This document shows positions 53,952 to 62,226 of a stretch of 64,000 bases of DNA, piece by piece. The notes under the pieces are model-generated. The model saw only the letters and a list, made by a program, of their open reading frames with translations. It ran no database searches and was not told the origin of the DNA. Location of the stretch: NCBI RefSeq assembly GCF_034008315.1, contig NZ_CP125377.1:6202501-6266500 (forward strand), in the 5' to 3' direction. The position numbers and the translations under genes are program-made. Every line of letters begins with the position of its first letter. The stretch's first letter is position 1. This stretch comes from Pseudomonas sp. P8_241 (GTDB taxonomy: Bacteria; Pseudomonadota; Gammaproteobacteria; Pseudomonadales; Pseudomonadaceae).

Positions 53952-55320
53952 CACCAGGAAGCAGCCTCTGAAACTCGCCGTCGTCGGCCACACCAACGTC
54001 GGTAAGACCTCGTTGCTGCGTACGCTGACGCGCGATGTCGGCTTTGGCGAAGTGTCCCATCGCCCCAGCACCACGCGGCACGTCGAAGGGGCGCGCCTGT
54101 CGGTGGATGGCGAGCCATTGCTGGATCTCTACGACACGCCCGGCCTGGAAGACGCTATCGCCCTGCTCGATTACCTCGAACGCCTGGAGCGTCCCGGCGA
54201 GCGCCTGGATGGTCCGGAACGGCTGGAACGCTTTCTCGAAGGCAGCGAAGCCCGGCAACGATTTGAACAGGAAGCCAAAGTGTTACGCCAGTTGCTGGCG
54301 TCGGACGCCGGGCTCTACGTGATCGATGCCCGCGAGCCCGTACTCGCCAAGTATCGCGATGAACTCGAAGTGCTCGCCAGTTGCGGCAAACCGTTGTTGC
54401 CGGTGTTGAATTTCGTCAGCAGCGCCAACCATCGCGAGCCGGCGTGGCGTGACGCCCTAGCGCGACTGGGCCTGCATGCGTTGGTGCGTTTCGATAGCGT
54501 GGCGCCGCCCGAGGATGGCGAACGCCGGCTCTACGAAAGTCTCGCTCTGCTGCTGGAAACCGCACGGCCACAACTGGAACGCTTGATCGCCGATCAGCAG
54601 GCCCAACGCCTTGCTCGCCAGCAAAGTGCGGCGCGGTTGATTGCCGAATTACTGATCGATTGCGCTGCCTGCCGACGCAGTGTGGTCGCCGACGCGGAGC
54701 AAGAACAGCAAGCGATCAGCGAATTGCGCAAAGCCGTGCGTCAACGCGAACAGCGTTGCGTCGAGGCGCTGCTCAAGCTTTACGCCTTCCGCCCCCAGGA
54801 CGCCGCCGCCAGCGACTTGCCACTGCTCGACGGTCGTTGGGGCGATGATCTGTTCAACCCGGAGACCCTTAAACAATTGGGTGTGCGTGTGGGTAGCGGC
54901 ATAGCCGCAGGTGCAGCCGCCGGGGCCGGGGTCGATTTGCTCGTGGGTGGCATCACCTTGGGTGCGGCGGCATTGGCTGGAGCCATCGCTGGCGGCGCCC
55001 TGCAAACTGCGCGCAGTTATGGCAGCCGCTTGCTGGGCAAGCTCAAGGGCCAACGCGAGCTGACCGCCGATGACAACGTGCTCCGGCTGTTGGCGCTGCG
55101 CCAGCGGCAATTGCTGCAAGCGCTGAATGCCCGTGGCCATGCGGCGATGGACAGCATTCAAGTCGCCACACCACAGGATAAAACCTGGCGCGAAGGCAAG
55201 TTGCCCGAGGCCCTGAACAAAGCCCGGGCGCATCCTCAGTGGTCGTCGCTGAACCCGCAGGCGAAGTTGAATCAGTCAGAACGGCAGGAGCAGGTTGAGG
55301 TGTTGGCTCAGCAGCTGTAG
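53944..55320 (+). CDS. DUF3482 family Era-like GTPase
   Basis: A 458-residue protein with a GTPase domain at the N-terminus: G1 AVVGHTNVGKTSLLRTL, G2 around RPSTTRHVEG, and G3 LYDTPGLEDAI; a clear G4 NKxD is not seen. The middle is coiled, with many Gln/Arg. A glycine-rich hydrophobic stretch lies at about 318-355 (VGSGIAAGAAAGAGVDLLVG), the kind that inserts into membranes. It is made with the DUF2868 membrane protein. Function unknown; a role in membrane remodelling or stress is only a guess. Confidence 0.87.
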   Translation: MTDTRKQPLKLAVVGHTNVGKTSLLRTLTRDVGFGEVSHRPSTTRHVEGARLSVDGEPLLDLYDTPGLEDAIALLDYLERLERPGERLDGPERLERFLEGSEARQRFEQEAKVLRQLLASDAGLYVIDAREPVLAKYRDELEVLASCGKPLLPVLNFVSSANHREPAWRDALARLGLHALVRFDSVAPPEDGERRLYESLALLLETARPQLERLIADQQAQRLARQQSAARLIAELLIDCAACRRSVVADAEQEQQAISELRKAVRQREQRCVEALLKLYAFRPQDAAASDLPLLDGRWGDDLFNPETLKQLGVRVGSGIAAGAAAGAGVDLLVGGITLGAAALAGAIAGGALQTARSYGSRLLGKLKGQRELTADDNVLRLLALRQRQLLQALNARGHAAMDSIQVATPQDKTWREGKLPEALNKARAHPQWSSLNPQAKLNQSERQEQVEVLAQQL

Positions 55321-55352
55321 TCACCTGAACATTTGTGTTGTTTGAACTGACG

Positions 55353-55431
55353 CCATCGCGAGCAGGCTCGCTCCTACATTGGATCTGTGATCGACACAAA
55401 TCCCCTGTAGGAGCGAGCCTGCTCGCGATGG
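55353..55431. repeat. REP doublet, type A arms
   Basis: CCATCGCGAGCAGGCTCGCTC and the opposite arm GGAGCGAGCCTGCTCGCGAT surround a short interior between two convergent genes. The interior differs from the REPIN copies. Confidence 0.87.
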
Positions 55432-55451
55432 CAGCGACTCGATTTAAAGGC

Positions 55452-56009
55452 TTACGCCGCCAACAGACGCACCGCTTTGCCCTTCAATACCGCCAGATCA
55501 ATCACCGGCACGTGCATCTCTTTGGCCATTTCATCCCACTGGCGCATGCGCAAGCTCACGGCACACAACGGGTCCTGCTCGAACGCCTGCGCCTCTTCAG
55601 TCGTCATCACCCCGCCCTGATATTCCAGCGTCCGGCGACTGGCTTCGCTCAAGCGCTCGTAGTACCCCGGCTCTTTGAGCGTCAGATAACGCTTGGCCTG
55701 AACGTGGTATTCGACCAGCCGCGCCATGCGTTCGCTGAAACCTGCGCGACGCAAGTAATCCGCACCCAGGCGCTCATGGCTGACCACGCCGAATCCACCC
55801 ATGTTTTCGGCGCTCTCGGCACAGATGTGTCCGATGTCATGGAAAAATGCCGCCAGTACCACTTCATCATCGAAGCCTTCGGCCATGGCCAGTTCAGCGG
55901 CCTGGGACATGTGCTCGATTTGCGACACCGGTTCGCCGATGTAATCGCTGTCACCAAAACGCTCGTACAGGCCGAATACTTCAGCGACGACTTGTTCATT
56001 GCGCACCAT
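55452..56009 (-). CDS. PhnZ-like HD-domain oxygenase for phosphonate cleavage
   Basis: A 185-residue protein of the HD mixed-valence di-iron oxygenase type. All residues known from PhnZ are found at matching spacing: Tyr23 and Glu26 (DSDYIGEPVSQIEH), His33, His57-Asp58 (AAFFHDIGHICAE), His78, His102, Lys106 and Asp159. PhnZ cleaves (R)-1-hydroxy-2-aminoethylphosphonate to glycine and phosphate; TmpB acts on the trimethylated form. The partner hydroxylase (PhnY*/TmpA type) is not in the window. It is the last gene of the aminophosphonate cluster, one base overlap with the FAD gene. Confidence 0.87.
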   Translation of the reverse strand: MVRNEQVVAEVFGLYERFGDSDYIGEPVSQIEHMSQAAELAMAEGFDDEVVLAAFFHDIGHICAESAENMGGFGVVSHERLGADYLRRAGFSERMARLVEYHVQAKRYLTLKEPGYYERLSEASRRTLEYQGGVMTTEEAQAFEQDPLCAVSLRMRQWDEMAKEMHVPVIDLAVLKGKAVRLLAA

Positions 56010-57142
56010 CAGACTTCCCCCAATATAGCGGCGACGTTACGTTCGGCTATCGCCGGCCCGACACTCATGCCGACACCGGAGTGCATCAATGCCACGCTCA
56101 GGCCCTTTGCCGGACTCAGGAGCGAAAATGGCCCCGGCCCCCGTGAACCATAGACGCCCTGCCAGCGCTCGACCACTTGCACTTTGCAGCCCAGCGTTTG
56201 CTCGGCCAGTTCGATCATCCAGTCATCGACCTGCTCGGCATTGAAGGGTGACGGATCGCAGCCGTAATGGTGGGAATCGCCGATGATCAACTCGCCATGG
56301 GGTGTCGGGCTGATCAGCAGGTGGATGCCGTTTTCATGCAGGTGCGGTGCGTAGCGCAGAATCTCGGCCTGCACCGCAGCGGCTTCCGGTAAATCCGCGA
56401 AGGCGCCGTAGTGCACGCAACTCAAACCGGTGAGCAACGCGTGTTGCAGGTTGAGGTTGATTTGCGGGCGGGCGCGGAGCATTTGCAGACGACAGATTTG
56501 TGGCTCGAGCTCAGCGATCTGCTCGGCCAGCAACGTCTGATAATCATGGCCGGAGCAGACGATGATCTGCTCGGCACTGAAGCTGCCGGCCGTGCTGTGC
56601 AAGCGACCCGGCTCGATATCACGCACCAGGGTGGAGAAGTGAAACTGGACGCCCAGGTCGCGACGCAGAAAGTCGATCAGCGCCGGAATCGCTTCGCGGG
56701 AATACAGCTGCTGGTCGTCCATGCCATGCAACGCGGCACGGTGATGGCGGAATTGGCCGCCGTACAGCCCGCGCAATGCAGCGCCGCGCAGCAGGTCGAC
56801 GCGGTAATCGTGTTCAACAGCGCGCCCTTCGCAGAAGGCTTCCAGCAGTTGTTCTTCTGCTTCGGTGCGAGCAAACAGATACGAGCCGTTGCGCTTGAGT
56901 TGCAGCCCGGCGAGTTGCGCCCAATCGCCCCAGATGCCGCGACTGGCGCGAGCCAGTTCCAGCATCTGGCCTGGGGGCTGGCCGGTGACCAGTGCCTGAC
57001 CGAAGTTACGTACCGAAGCACCGAGAGGCGTTTCGCTGCGTTCGAAAACCTTGACCTTGAGACCGCGCTTGGCGGCGGCATAGGCGTGAGACAAACCCAG
57101 GATGCCGGCGCCGACGATCAGCATGTCGTTGTGTTGTGTCAT
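56009..57142 (-). CDS. FAD-dependent aminophosphonate oxidoreductase (TIGR03364-like)
   Basis: A 377-residue D-amino-acid-oxidase-fold flavoprotein. The FAD site is MLIVGAGILGLSHAYAAAKR at residue 8 on, followed by FERSETPLGASVRNFGQ. The C-terminal GPGPFSLLSPAKGLSVALMH region closes the FAD pocket. Enzymes of this kind found in phosphonate clusters have been reported to turn N-methyl-aminoethylphosphonate, and sometimes aminoethylphosphonate, into phosphonoacetaldehyde. No PhnX hydrolase that would use that product lies nearby. It ends one base into the PhnZ-like gene. Confidence 0.82.
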   Translation of the reverse strand: MTQHNDMLIVGAGILGLSHAYAAAKRGLKVKVFERSETPLGASVRNFGQALVTGQPPGQMLELARASRGIWGDWAQLAGLQLKRNGSYLFARTEAEEQLLEAFCEGRAVEHDYRVDLLRGAALRGLYGGQFRHHRAALHGMDDQQLYSREAIPALIDFLRRDLGVQFHFSTLVRDIEPGRLHSTAGSFSAEQIIVCSGHDYQTLLAEQIAELEPQICRLQMLRARPQINLNLQHALLTGLSCVHYGAFADLPEAAAVQAEILRYAPHLHENGIHLLISPTPHGELIIGDSHHYGCDPSPFNAEQVDDWMIELAEQTLGCKVQVVERWQGVYGSRGPGPFSLLSPAKGLSVALMHSGVGMSVGPAIAERNVAAILGEV

Positions 57143-57168
57143 CTAGAGGTGTCCTGAATTCAAGGCCG

Positions 57169-57236
57169 CTATCGCTGGCAAGCCAGCTCCTACAAGTGCG
57201 ACGAGAACCCTGTAGGAGCTGGCTTGCCAGCGATGA
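57169..57236. repeat. REP doublet, type C arms, inside the aminophosphonate operon
   Basis: TATCGCTGGCAAGCCAGCTC and GAGCTGGCTTGCCAGCGATG lie between the transporter genes and the catabolic genes. Confidence 0.87.
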
Positions 57237-57259
57237 GGCCCAGTCAGCCGATGAAGTAC

Positions 57260-58285
57260 TTACTTGGCCGCCACTTTCTCGGACTTGCCGTCATAGCGCT
57301 TGCGCCATTCAGTCAGGATCTCGTCGCGGTTTTTCGACGCCCAGGCAAAGTCGTTCTTGATCAGGCGCTGTTCGTAGTCAGCCGGCAGTTCGGTCTGCGG
57401 TTTGGCGATGCCAGGCTGGGCGAGCACGGCGAAGTTTTCCTTGTAGAGTTCCATCGCCTCGGGGCTGGCGGAGAAGTCAGCCAGTTTCTTCGCCGCTTCT
57501 TCGTGGGCGGTGCCCTTGATCACGGCAGTCGCTTCAATCTCCCAGCCAAGGCCTTCCTTCGGCAGGATGATGTCCAGCGGCGCGCCCTGGCGTTTCAACT
57601 GAACGGCCGGGTATTCGAAAGAAATACCGATCGGGAATTCACCCGCCGCCGCCAGTTTGCAAGGCTTGGAACCGGAGTGAACGTACTGGCCGATGTTCTG
57701 GTGCAGGCCGTCCATGTAGGCCCAGCCCTGCTTGTCGCCGAAGGTTTGCAGCCAGGCGCTGACGTCGAGGAAACCGGTGCCGGACGAGGCCGGGTTCGGC
57801 ATGACGATCTTGCCTTTGTACTCGGGCTTGGTCAGGTCTTGCCAGCTCACGGGTTTGCTCAGGCCCTGCTTTTCGGCTTCGACGGTGTTGAAGCAAATGG
57901 TCGCGGCCCAGACGTCCATGCCGACCCAGGCTGGCGGGTTGGCGGCGTCGCGGTAGTTCGCGCCGATCTTGCCCAGATCCTTTGGCGCGTAGCTTTGCAG
58001 CATGCCTTGCTGATCGAGGATCGCCAGGCTCGAAGCGGCCAGGCCCCACACGGCGTCAGCCTGCGGACGGGCTTTTTCGGCCAACAGTTTGGCGGTGATG
58101 ATGCCGGTGGAATCACGCACCCATTTGATTTCGACGTCCGGGTTAGCCTTTTCGAACGCCTCTTTATAGGTCTTCAGTTGTTCGGCTTCGAGGGCGGTGT
58201 ACACCGTCAACTCGGTTTTCGCCGCAAAGGCGTTCAGGCTGAAAGCGGTGAGGACAGCAGCGGCCAGGGCCAAAGGCTTGAACAT
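57260..58285 (-). CDS. Aminoethylphosphonate-type ABC transporter, substrate-binding protein
   Basis: A 341-residue periplasmic binding protein. The start is at MFKPLALAAAVLTAFSLNAF (58285) with its signal peptide; the longer open frame upstream runs into the permease gene. The mature part begins AKTELTVYTALEAEQLKTY, the pattern of the iron/phosphonate binding-protein cluster, with VRDSTGIITAKLLAEK and PNPASSGTGFLDVSAWLQTF. The context (PhnZ-like and FAD genes) argues for 2-aminoethylphosphonate rather than iron. Confidence 0.87.
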   Translation of the reverse strand: MFKPLALAAAVLTAFSLNAFAAKTELTVYTALEAEQLKTYKEAFEKANPDVEIKWVRDSTGIITAKLLAEKARPQADAVWGLAASSLAILDQQGMLQSYAPKDLGKIGANYRDAANPPAWVGMDVWAATICFNTVEAEKQGLSKPVSWQDLTKPEYKGKIVMPNPASSGTGFLDVSAWLQTFGDKQGWAYMDGLHQNIGQYVHSGSKPCKLAAAGEFPIGISFEYPAVQLKRQGAPLDIILPKEGLGWEIEATAVIKGTAHEEAAKKLADFSASPEAMELYKENFAVLAQPGIAKPQTELPADYEQRLIKNDFAWASKNRDEILTEWRKRYDGKSEKVAAK

Positions 58286-58323
58286 GATCTTTTCCTGTTT
58301 GTTGAGTTGAGGGGTGTGCAGAT

Positions 58324-60048
58324 TCAATGACCGGGCGCGGTCTGCCGCCAGGCCTGGGAGCGGCGCAGCAAACCGCGCGAGGCCCAGGCGAGCAGCAGGG
58401 AAACGCCCGCCGAGGTAATCAGGATCAGGGTCGACATCGCGGCCGCACCACCGACGTTGCCGGCATCGTCCATGTTCAGCACCGCCACCGCCGCGAGGAT
58501 GGTGTCGGGGCTGTAGAGGAAGATCGCCGCCGAAACGGTGGTCATGGCCGAGACGAACAGGTAGCGCACGATGTCCAGCAATGCCGGCAAGCAGATCGGC
58601 ACGGTGACACGCAGGTAATGGCGGTACAGCGGCGCCTTGAGCGACAGCGCGGCGGCTTCGAACTCGGCGTCGAGTTGACGCAGCGCGGTGGTCGCGGTCA
58701 TTTGCGCGGTGGTCAAATAGTGCGCAATGGTGCAAACGATCAAGAGCGTCATGGTCCCGTAAAGAACATGCAACGGGTTGCCGGTGAGGTTGAAGAAGAA
58801 GACGTAACCCAAGCCCAGCACCAGACCCGGCACCGCCATCGGTACGAAACTGAGCATGCGCAGGGCCAGATTCAAGCCGCGCTGGCCCTTGGTTTTTTCC
58901 ATCAGATAGGCGCCGGTGAAGATCAGCAGGCTGCCGATCAACGCGGTGCCCAAGGCCATCTTCAGGCTGTTTGCATAAGCCAGCCAGCCACCGCCGGCGG
59001 TTTCATTGAACTGATAATGATTGAGCGATAGCGACAGGTTGTACGGCCAGAACTTCACCAAAGACGAGAACACCGCCATACCGAACACCAGCAGCAACGC
59101 GGCGCAGATCAGCAGGACGATGGCCAGGTAGCAGCCATCGCGCAGTTTCGACGGTGCCGGTTTGAAGACTTGCGCCCGTCCGCTCATGGAGTCGCCGTGA
59201 CGCCGACGCAGCCATGCATCGACGCCGAAGCTGAACAGCGCCGGCAGCAACAGCACCATGCCGATCAATGCACCGCGACCGAATTGCTGCTGGCCGACTA
59301 CGGCTTTGTAGGCTTCCAGCGCCAGCACTTGATAGTCGCCGCCAACGACCACCGGAACACCGAAATCGGTGATGGTCAGGGTGAACACCAGACAGAACGC
59401 AGCGAATACGGCCTGGCGTGTCGCCGGCCAGGTGATGCTGCGGAAGGCTTTTGCAGGACTCGCACCCATGCTGGACGCGGCGTCGAATAGTCGCGCATCG
59501 GCCAGGGACAGGGCCGACAGCAGAATCATCAACGCGTGTGGGAAGGTGTAGATGACTTCGCCGAGCACAATGCCCCAGAAGCCGTAGATGTTGTCCGAGA
59601 GCAGGCTGCGCAACATGCCTTGATTGCCGAACAGATAAACCAGGGCAATCCCCGGCAGCATCGATGGCGCCATCAATGGCAGTAGCGAGATGCCACGCCA
59701 GATGCCCTTTGCGGGAATCAACGTACGTTGCAGCGCGTAGGCAAACAGGTAGGCCAGCGGTACAACAATGGCCGCGACGCTGAGGGAAACTTTCAGACTG
59801 TTACCGAGCAACCAGTGGAAGTTTTCGCTGGTCACCAATTCTTTGGCGGCCGCCCAACCACCGCCCTGCCCGGCTTCGGCGCTGAAACCGCGCCAGAAGA
59901 TCGCCAGCAACGGCATCAACACGGCGACGCCAAGCAACACGAGCAGAAGGACTTTGCCGCCGACCACGAATACACGGTCGCCGATCTCGGCACGGGAGGT
60001 CTGCCGAACCTGCTTGTGCGGTATCGGCAGCGCGATGTTTGCGCTCAT
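58324..60048 (-). CDS. Aminoethylphosphonate-type ABC transporter, fused double permease
   Basis: A 574-residue protein with two binding-protein-dependent permease domains in one chain (about 85-285 and 355-560), about 12 membrane spans in all. The cytosolic EAA-like loops are DAASSMGASPAKAFRSITWP (first) and EAAALSLKAPLYRHYLRVTV (second). This fused form is usual for this importer type. Its ATG overlaps the stop of the ATPase gene by one base. Confidence 0.9.
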   Translation of the reverse strand: MSANIALPIPHKQVRQTSRAEIGDRVFVVGGKVLLLVLLGVAVLMPLLAIFWRGFSAEAGQGGGWAAAKELVTSENFHWLLGNSLKVSLSVAAIVVPLAYLFAYALQRTLIPAKGIWRGISLLPLMAPSMLPGIALVYLFGNQGMLRSLLSDNIYGFWGIVLGEVIYTFPHALMILLSALSLADARLFDAASSMGASPAKAFRSITWPATRQAVFAAFCLVFTLTITDFGVPVVVGGDYQVLALEAYKAVVGQQQFGRGALIGMVLLLPALFSFGVDAWLRRRHGDSMSGRAQVFKPAPSKLRDGCYLAIVLLICAALLLVFGMAVFSSLVKFWPYNLSLSLNHYQFNETAGGGWLAYANSLKMALGTALIGSLLIFTGAYLMEKTKGQRGLNLALRMLSFVPMAVPGLVLGLGYVFFFNLTGNPLHVLYGTMTLLIVCTIAHYLTTAQMTATTALRQLDAEFEAAALSLKAPLYRHYLRVTVPICLPALLDIVRYLFVSAMTTVSAAIFLYSPDTILAAVAVLNMDDAGNVGGAAAMSTLILITSAGVSLLLAWASRGLLRRSQAWRQTAPGH

Positions 60049-61124
60049 CAGGCAAACACCTGCAGGCTGCGCGGCGGCAAAGCGACCATGATCTGCTGGG
60101 CGCCAAGGCGCGGCATGGCTTCCGGCGCCAGTTCAGCCAGCAAGGCGTGGCCCGGCAAATGATCGAGTTCAAAGCTCATGCGGCAGCGGTTGCCGAGGAA
60201 GGTGATCTCGCGAACCTTGGCCGGGAACAGGTTTTCCTCGTGCACCAGCGGGTTGACGTTGATAGCTTCCGGGCGGCAGAACAACCGGCCCGACGCGGTC
60301 TTGGCGCTGCCGTCGGCCAGGCGCATGTTCATCCCGCCGACCTGGGCGTGGCTGTCGCTGCTGCGCTGGAAAGGCAGCCAGTTACCCTGGCCGACGAACT
60401 CCGCCACGAACGGCGTGGCCGGGCGGTTGTAGATTTCCTGTGGTGTGGCGTACTGCTCGACCTTGCCGTTGTTCATCACGGCGATGCGGTCGGCCATCAG
60501 CATGGCCTCGTCCTGATTGTGAGTGACCATCAGGGTGGTGACGCCGAGGTTGCGCTGTAGCTGGCGCAACTCGGTGCACAGATGCTCGCGGACGCGCGCA
60601 TCGAGGGCCGACATCGGTTCGTCCAACAACAAAAGCGAGGGTGCCGGCGCGAGTGCGCGAGCCAGTGCAACCCGTTGCTGCTGACCGCCGGACAATTGGC
60701 CAGGGTACTTTTTCTCACTGCCACTGAGGCCGACCAGCTCCAGCATCTGACCGACACGCCGACGCACTTCGTCACGACCGCTGCCGGCGAGACCGTAGGC
60801 GATGTTCGCTTCGACGGTCAGATTGGGAAACAGCGCGTAGGACTGAAACAGAATGCCGTAGTCCCGGGCCTGAGGCGCCAGGTGGGAAACATCGCGATCA
60901 CCGAGGTACAACTCGCCGCTGTCCTGTTTTTCCAGACCGGCAATGCAGCGCAGCAACGTGGTCTTGCCGCAACCCGACGGGCCCAGCAGGCACACCAGCT
61001 CGCCGGCCGCGACGTCGAGGGAAACGTTATCCAGTGCCGTGAAAGCGCCAAAACGCTTCTGTACGCCGCGCACTTTCATCGGTGCGCCGGGGTTGGTCAG
61101 GGCAGTTGCGATCGAATTGTTCAT
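60048..61124 (-). CDS. Aminoethylphosphonate-type ABC transporter, ATP-binding protein
   Basis: A 358-residue ABC ATPase: Walker A LLGPSGCGKTTLLRCIAGLE (about residues 48-67), signature LSGGQQQRVALARAL, Walker B LLLLDEPMSALDA and switch VTHNQDEAMLMAD. A C-terminal TOBE domain (about 280-355) follows. It is the first gene after the LysR gene; a candidate operator lies 60-80 bases upstream of its start. Confidence 0.92.
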   Translation of the reverse strand: MNNSIATALTNPGAPMKVRGVQKRFGAFTALDNVSLDVAAGELVCLLGPSGCGKTTLLRCIAGLEKQDSGELYLGDRDVSHLAPQARDYGILFQSYALFPNLTVEANIAYGLAGSGRDEVRRRVGQMLELVGLSGSEKKYPGQLSGGQQQRVALARALAPAPSLLLLDEPMSALDARVREHLCTELRQLQRNLGVTTLMVTHNQDEAMLMADRIAVMNNGKVEQYATPQEIYNRPATPFVAEFVGQGNWLPFQRSSDSHAQVGGMNMRLADGSAKTASGRLFCRPEAINVNPLVHEENLFPAKVREITFLGNRCRMSFELDHLPGHALLAELAPEAMPRLGAQQIMVALPPRSLQVFA

Positions 61125-61182
61125 GGACGGACCTCATCTGGCAGATGGAGGCCATCCTAGAGTTGTAATGAGTCCGTCATGT

Positions 61183-61203
61183 GGCAGTAAGGCAAAAACT
61201 GCC
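61183..61203. promoter_or_regulatory. Inverted repeat, possible LysR-type regulator site
   Basis: GGCAGT (61183-61188) and ACTGCC (61198-61203) are separated by nine bases, 59-79 bases upstream of the ATPase start codon. This is the usual region for a LysR-type activator, though no transcription start is known. Confidence 0.4.
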
Positions 61204-61256
61204 GATAGTGGTATTCGAGGATTTTGGTTCAGTTGCTGTGCTGTCATGACTGACGC

Positions 61257-61322
61257 CTTCGCTGGCAAGCCAGCTCCTACAAGGTTTCGCATTCCCCTGT
61301 AGGAGCTGGCTTGCCAGCGAAG
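61257..61322. repeat. REP doublet, type C arms
   Basis: TTCGCTGGCAAGCCAGCTC and GAGCTGGCTTGCCAGCGAAG lie between the LysR gene and the transporter genes. Confidence 0.85.
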
Positions 61323-61346
61323 AGACCTGAACAGCGGCCGAAGATC

Positions 61347-62210
61347 TCAGACCGGGGCCATTTCCTGTGCCAACCCCAGAAACGCCGCCGGTAGCCGCGC
61401 GTTTTTGCGCTCCTTGAGGCAGTACAGGTATTCGGGGATTTGCGGCGCATGTTCGATGGTCAGCACGCGCAACTGCGGATCGTGGGGCACTTCCTGCCGG
61501 GCAATGATGCTGATGCCGATGTTGCGTAGCACCGCTTCGCGAATCGATTCGCGACTGCCGATCTCCAGCAGCGGCCCGAAATTCACCCCGGCGTTGGCCA
61601 GCAGGTCTTCGGTCAAACGACGGGTGGTCGAACCCGGCTCACGCATCAGCAAGGTATGCCCGGCCAGTGCGCTGAGCGGCACATGATCATGAACCGCCAG
61701 CGGATGATTGCGGTGCACGGCCAACACCAGAGGATCGCTGCCGAGCACGCGGCGAACCAACCTGGCATCCTCCAGTAACTGCGAAGAAGCGGCGACATCC
61801 ACCCGGTACTCCTCCAGCGCTTCGAGCACCTGCTGGGAGTTGCCGATTTCCACCGATACCTCCACCTGTGGCAAGCGCTCGCGAAAGGTTTTCACCAGGT
61901 CCAGGATGTAATACGGCGCTGTGGCTGCGATGCGCAACGTGCCTTGGACGTGACCGCAGTTGCGCAGGAAAAACTCGATGTCGGCTTCCTGTTGCATCAG
62001 CGCCTTGACCATCGGCAACAGCCGCGCGCCTTCCTCGCTGACACTGAGGCGGCGCCCCCCGCGATAGAACAGTTCGACCGAATACTGACTTTCCAAATGG
62101 CGAATCTGGGTCGTCACGGTCGGTTGGCTCAGTCCGAGTTTCTTTGCCGCCTGGGTGATGCTGCCCAATCGGGCAACCATGTAAAACGCCTTCAGCTCGG
62201 CACTCAGCAC
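61347..62210 (-). CDS. LysR-type regulator of the aminophosphonate cluster
   Basis: A 287-residue regulator with an N-terminal winged helix (GSITQAAKKLGLSQPTVTTQI, about 16-36) and a substrate-binding-like effector domain from about residue 90. It resembles LysR proteins tied to aminoethylphosphonate use, and its position directly upstream of the ABC genes fits. It is transcribed in the same direction as the operon. Its start lies 16 bases after the stop of the P-type ATPase gene, so it may also share that transcript. Confidence 0.88.
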   Translation of the reverse strand: MLSAELKAFYMVARLGSITQAAKKLGLSQPTVTTQIRHLESQYSVELFYRGGRRLSVSEEGARLLPMVKALMQQEADIEFFLRNCGHVQGTLRIAATAPYYILDLVKTFRERLPQVEVSVEIGNSQQVLEALEEYRVDVAASSQLLEDARLVRRVLGSDPLVLAVHRNHPLAVHDHVPLSALAGHTLLMREPGSTTRRLTEDLLANAGVNFGPLLEIGSRESIREAVLRNIGISIIARQEVPHDPQLRVLTIEHAPQIPEYLYCLKERKNARLPAAFLGLAQEMAPV

Positions 62211-62226
62211 AACCGTCCCTCATCCG

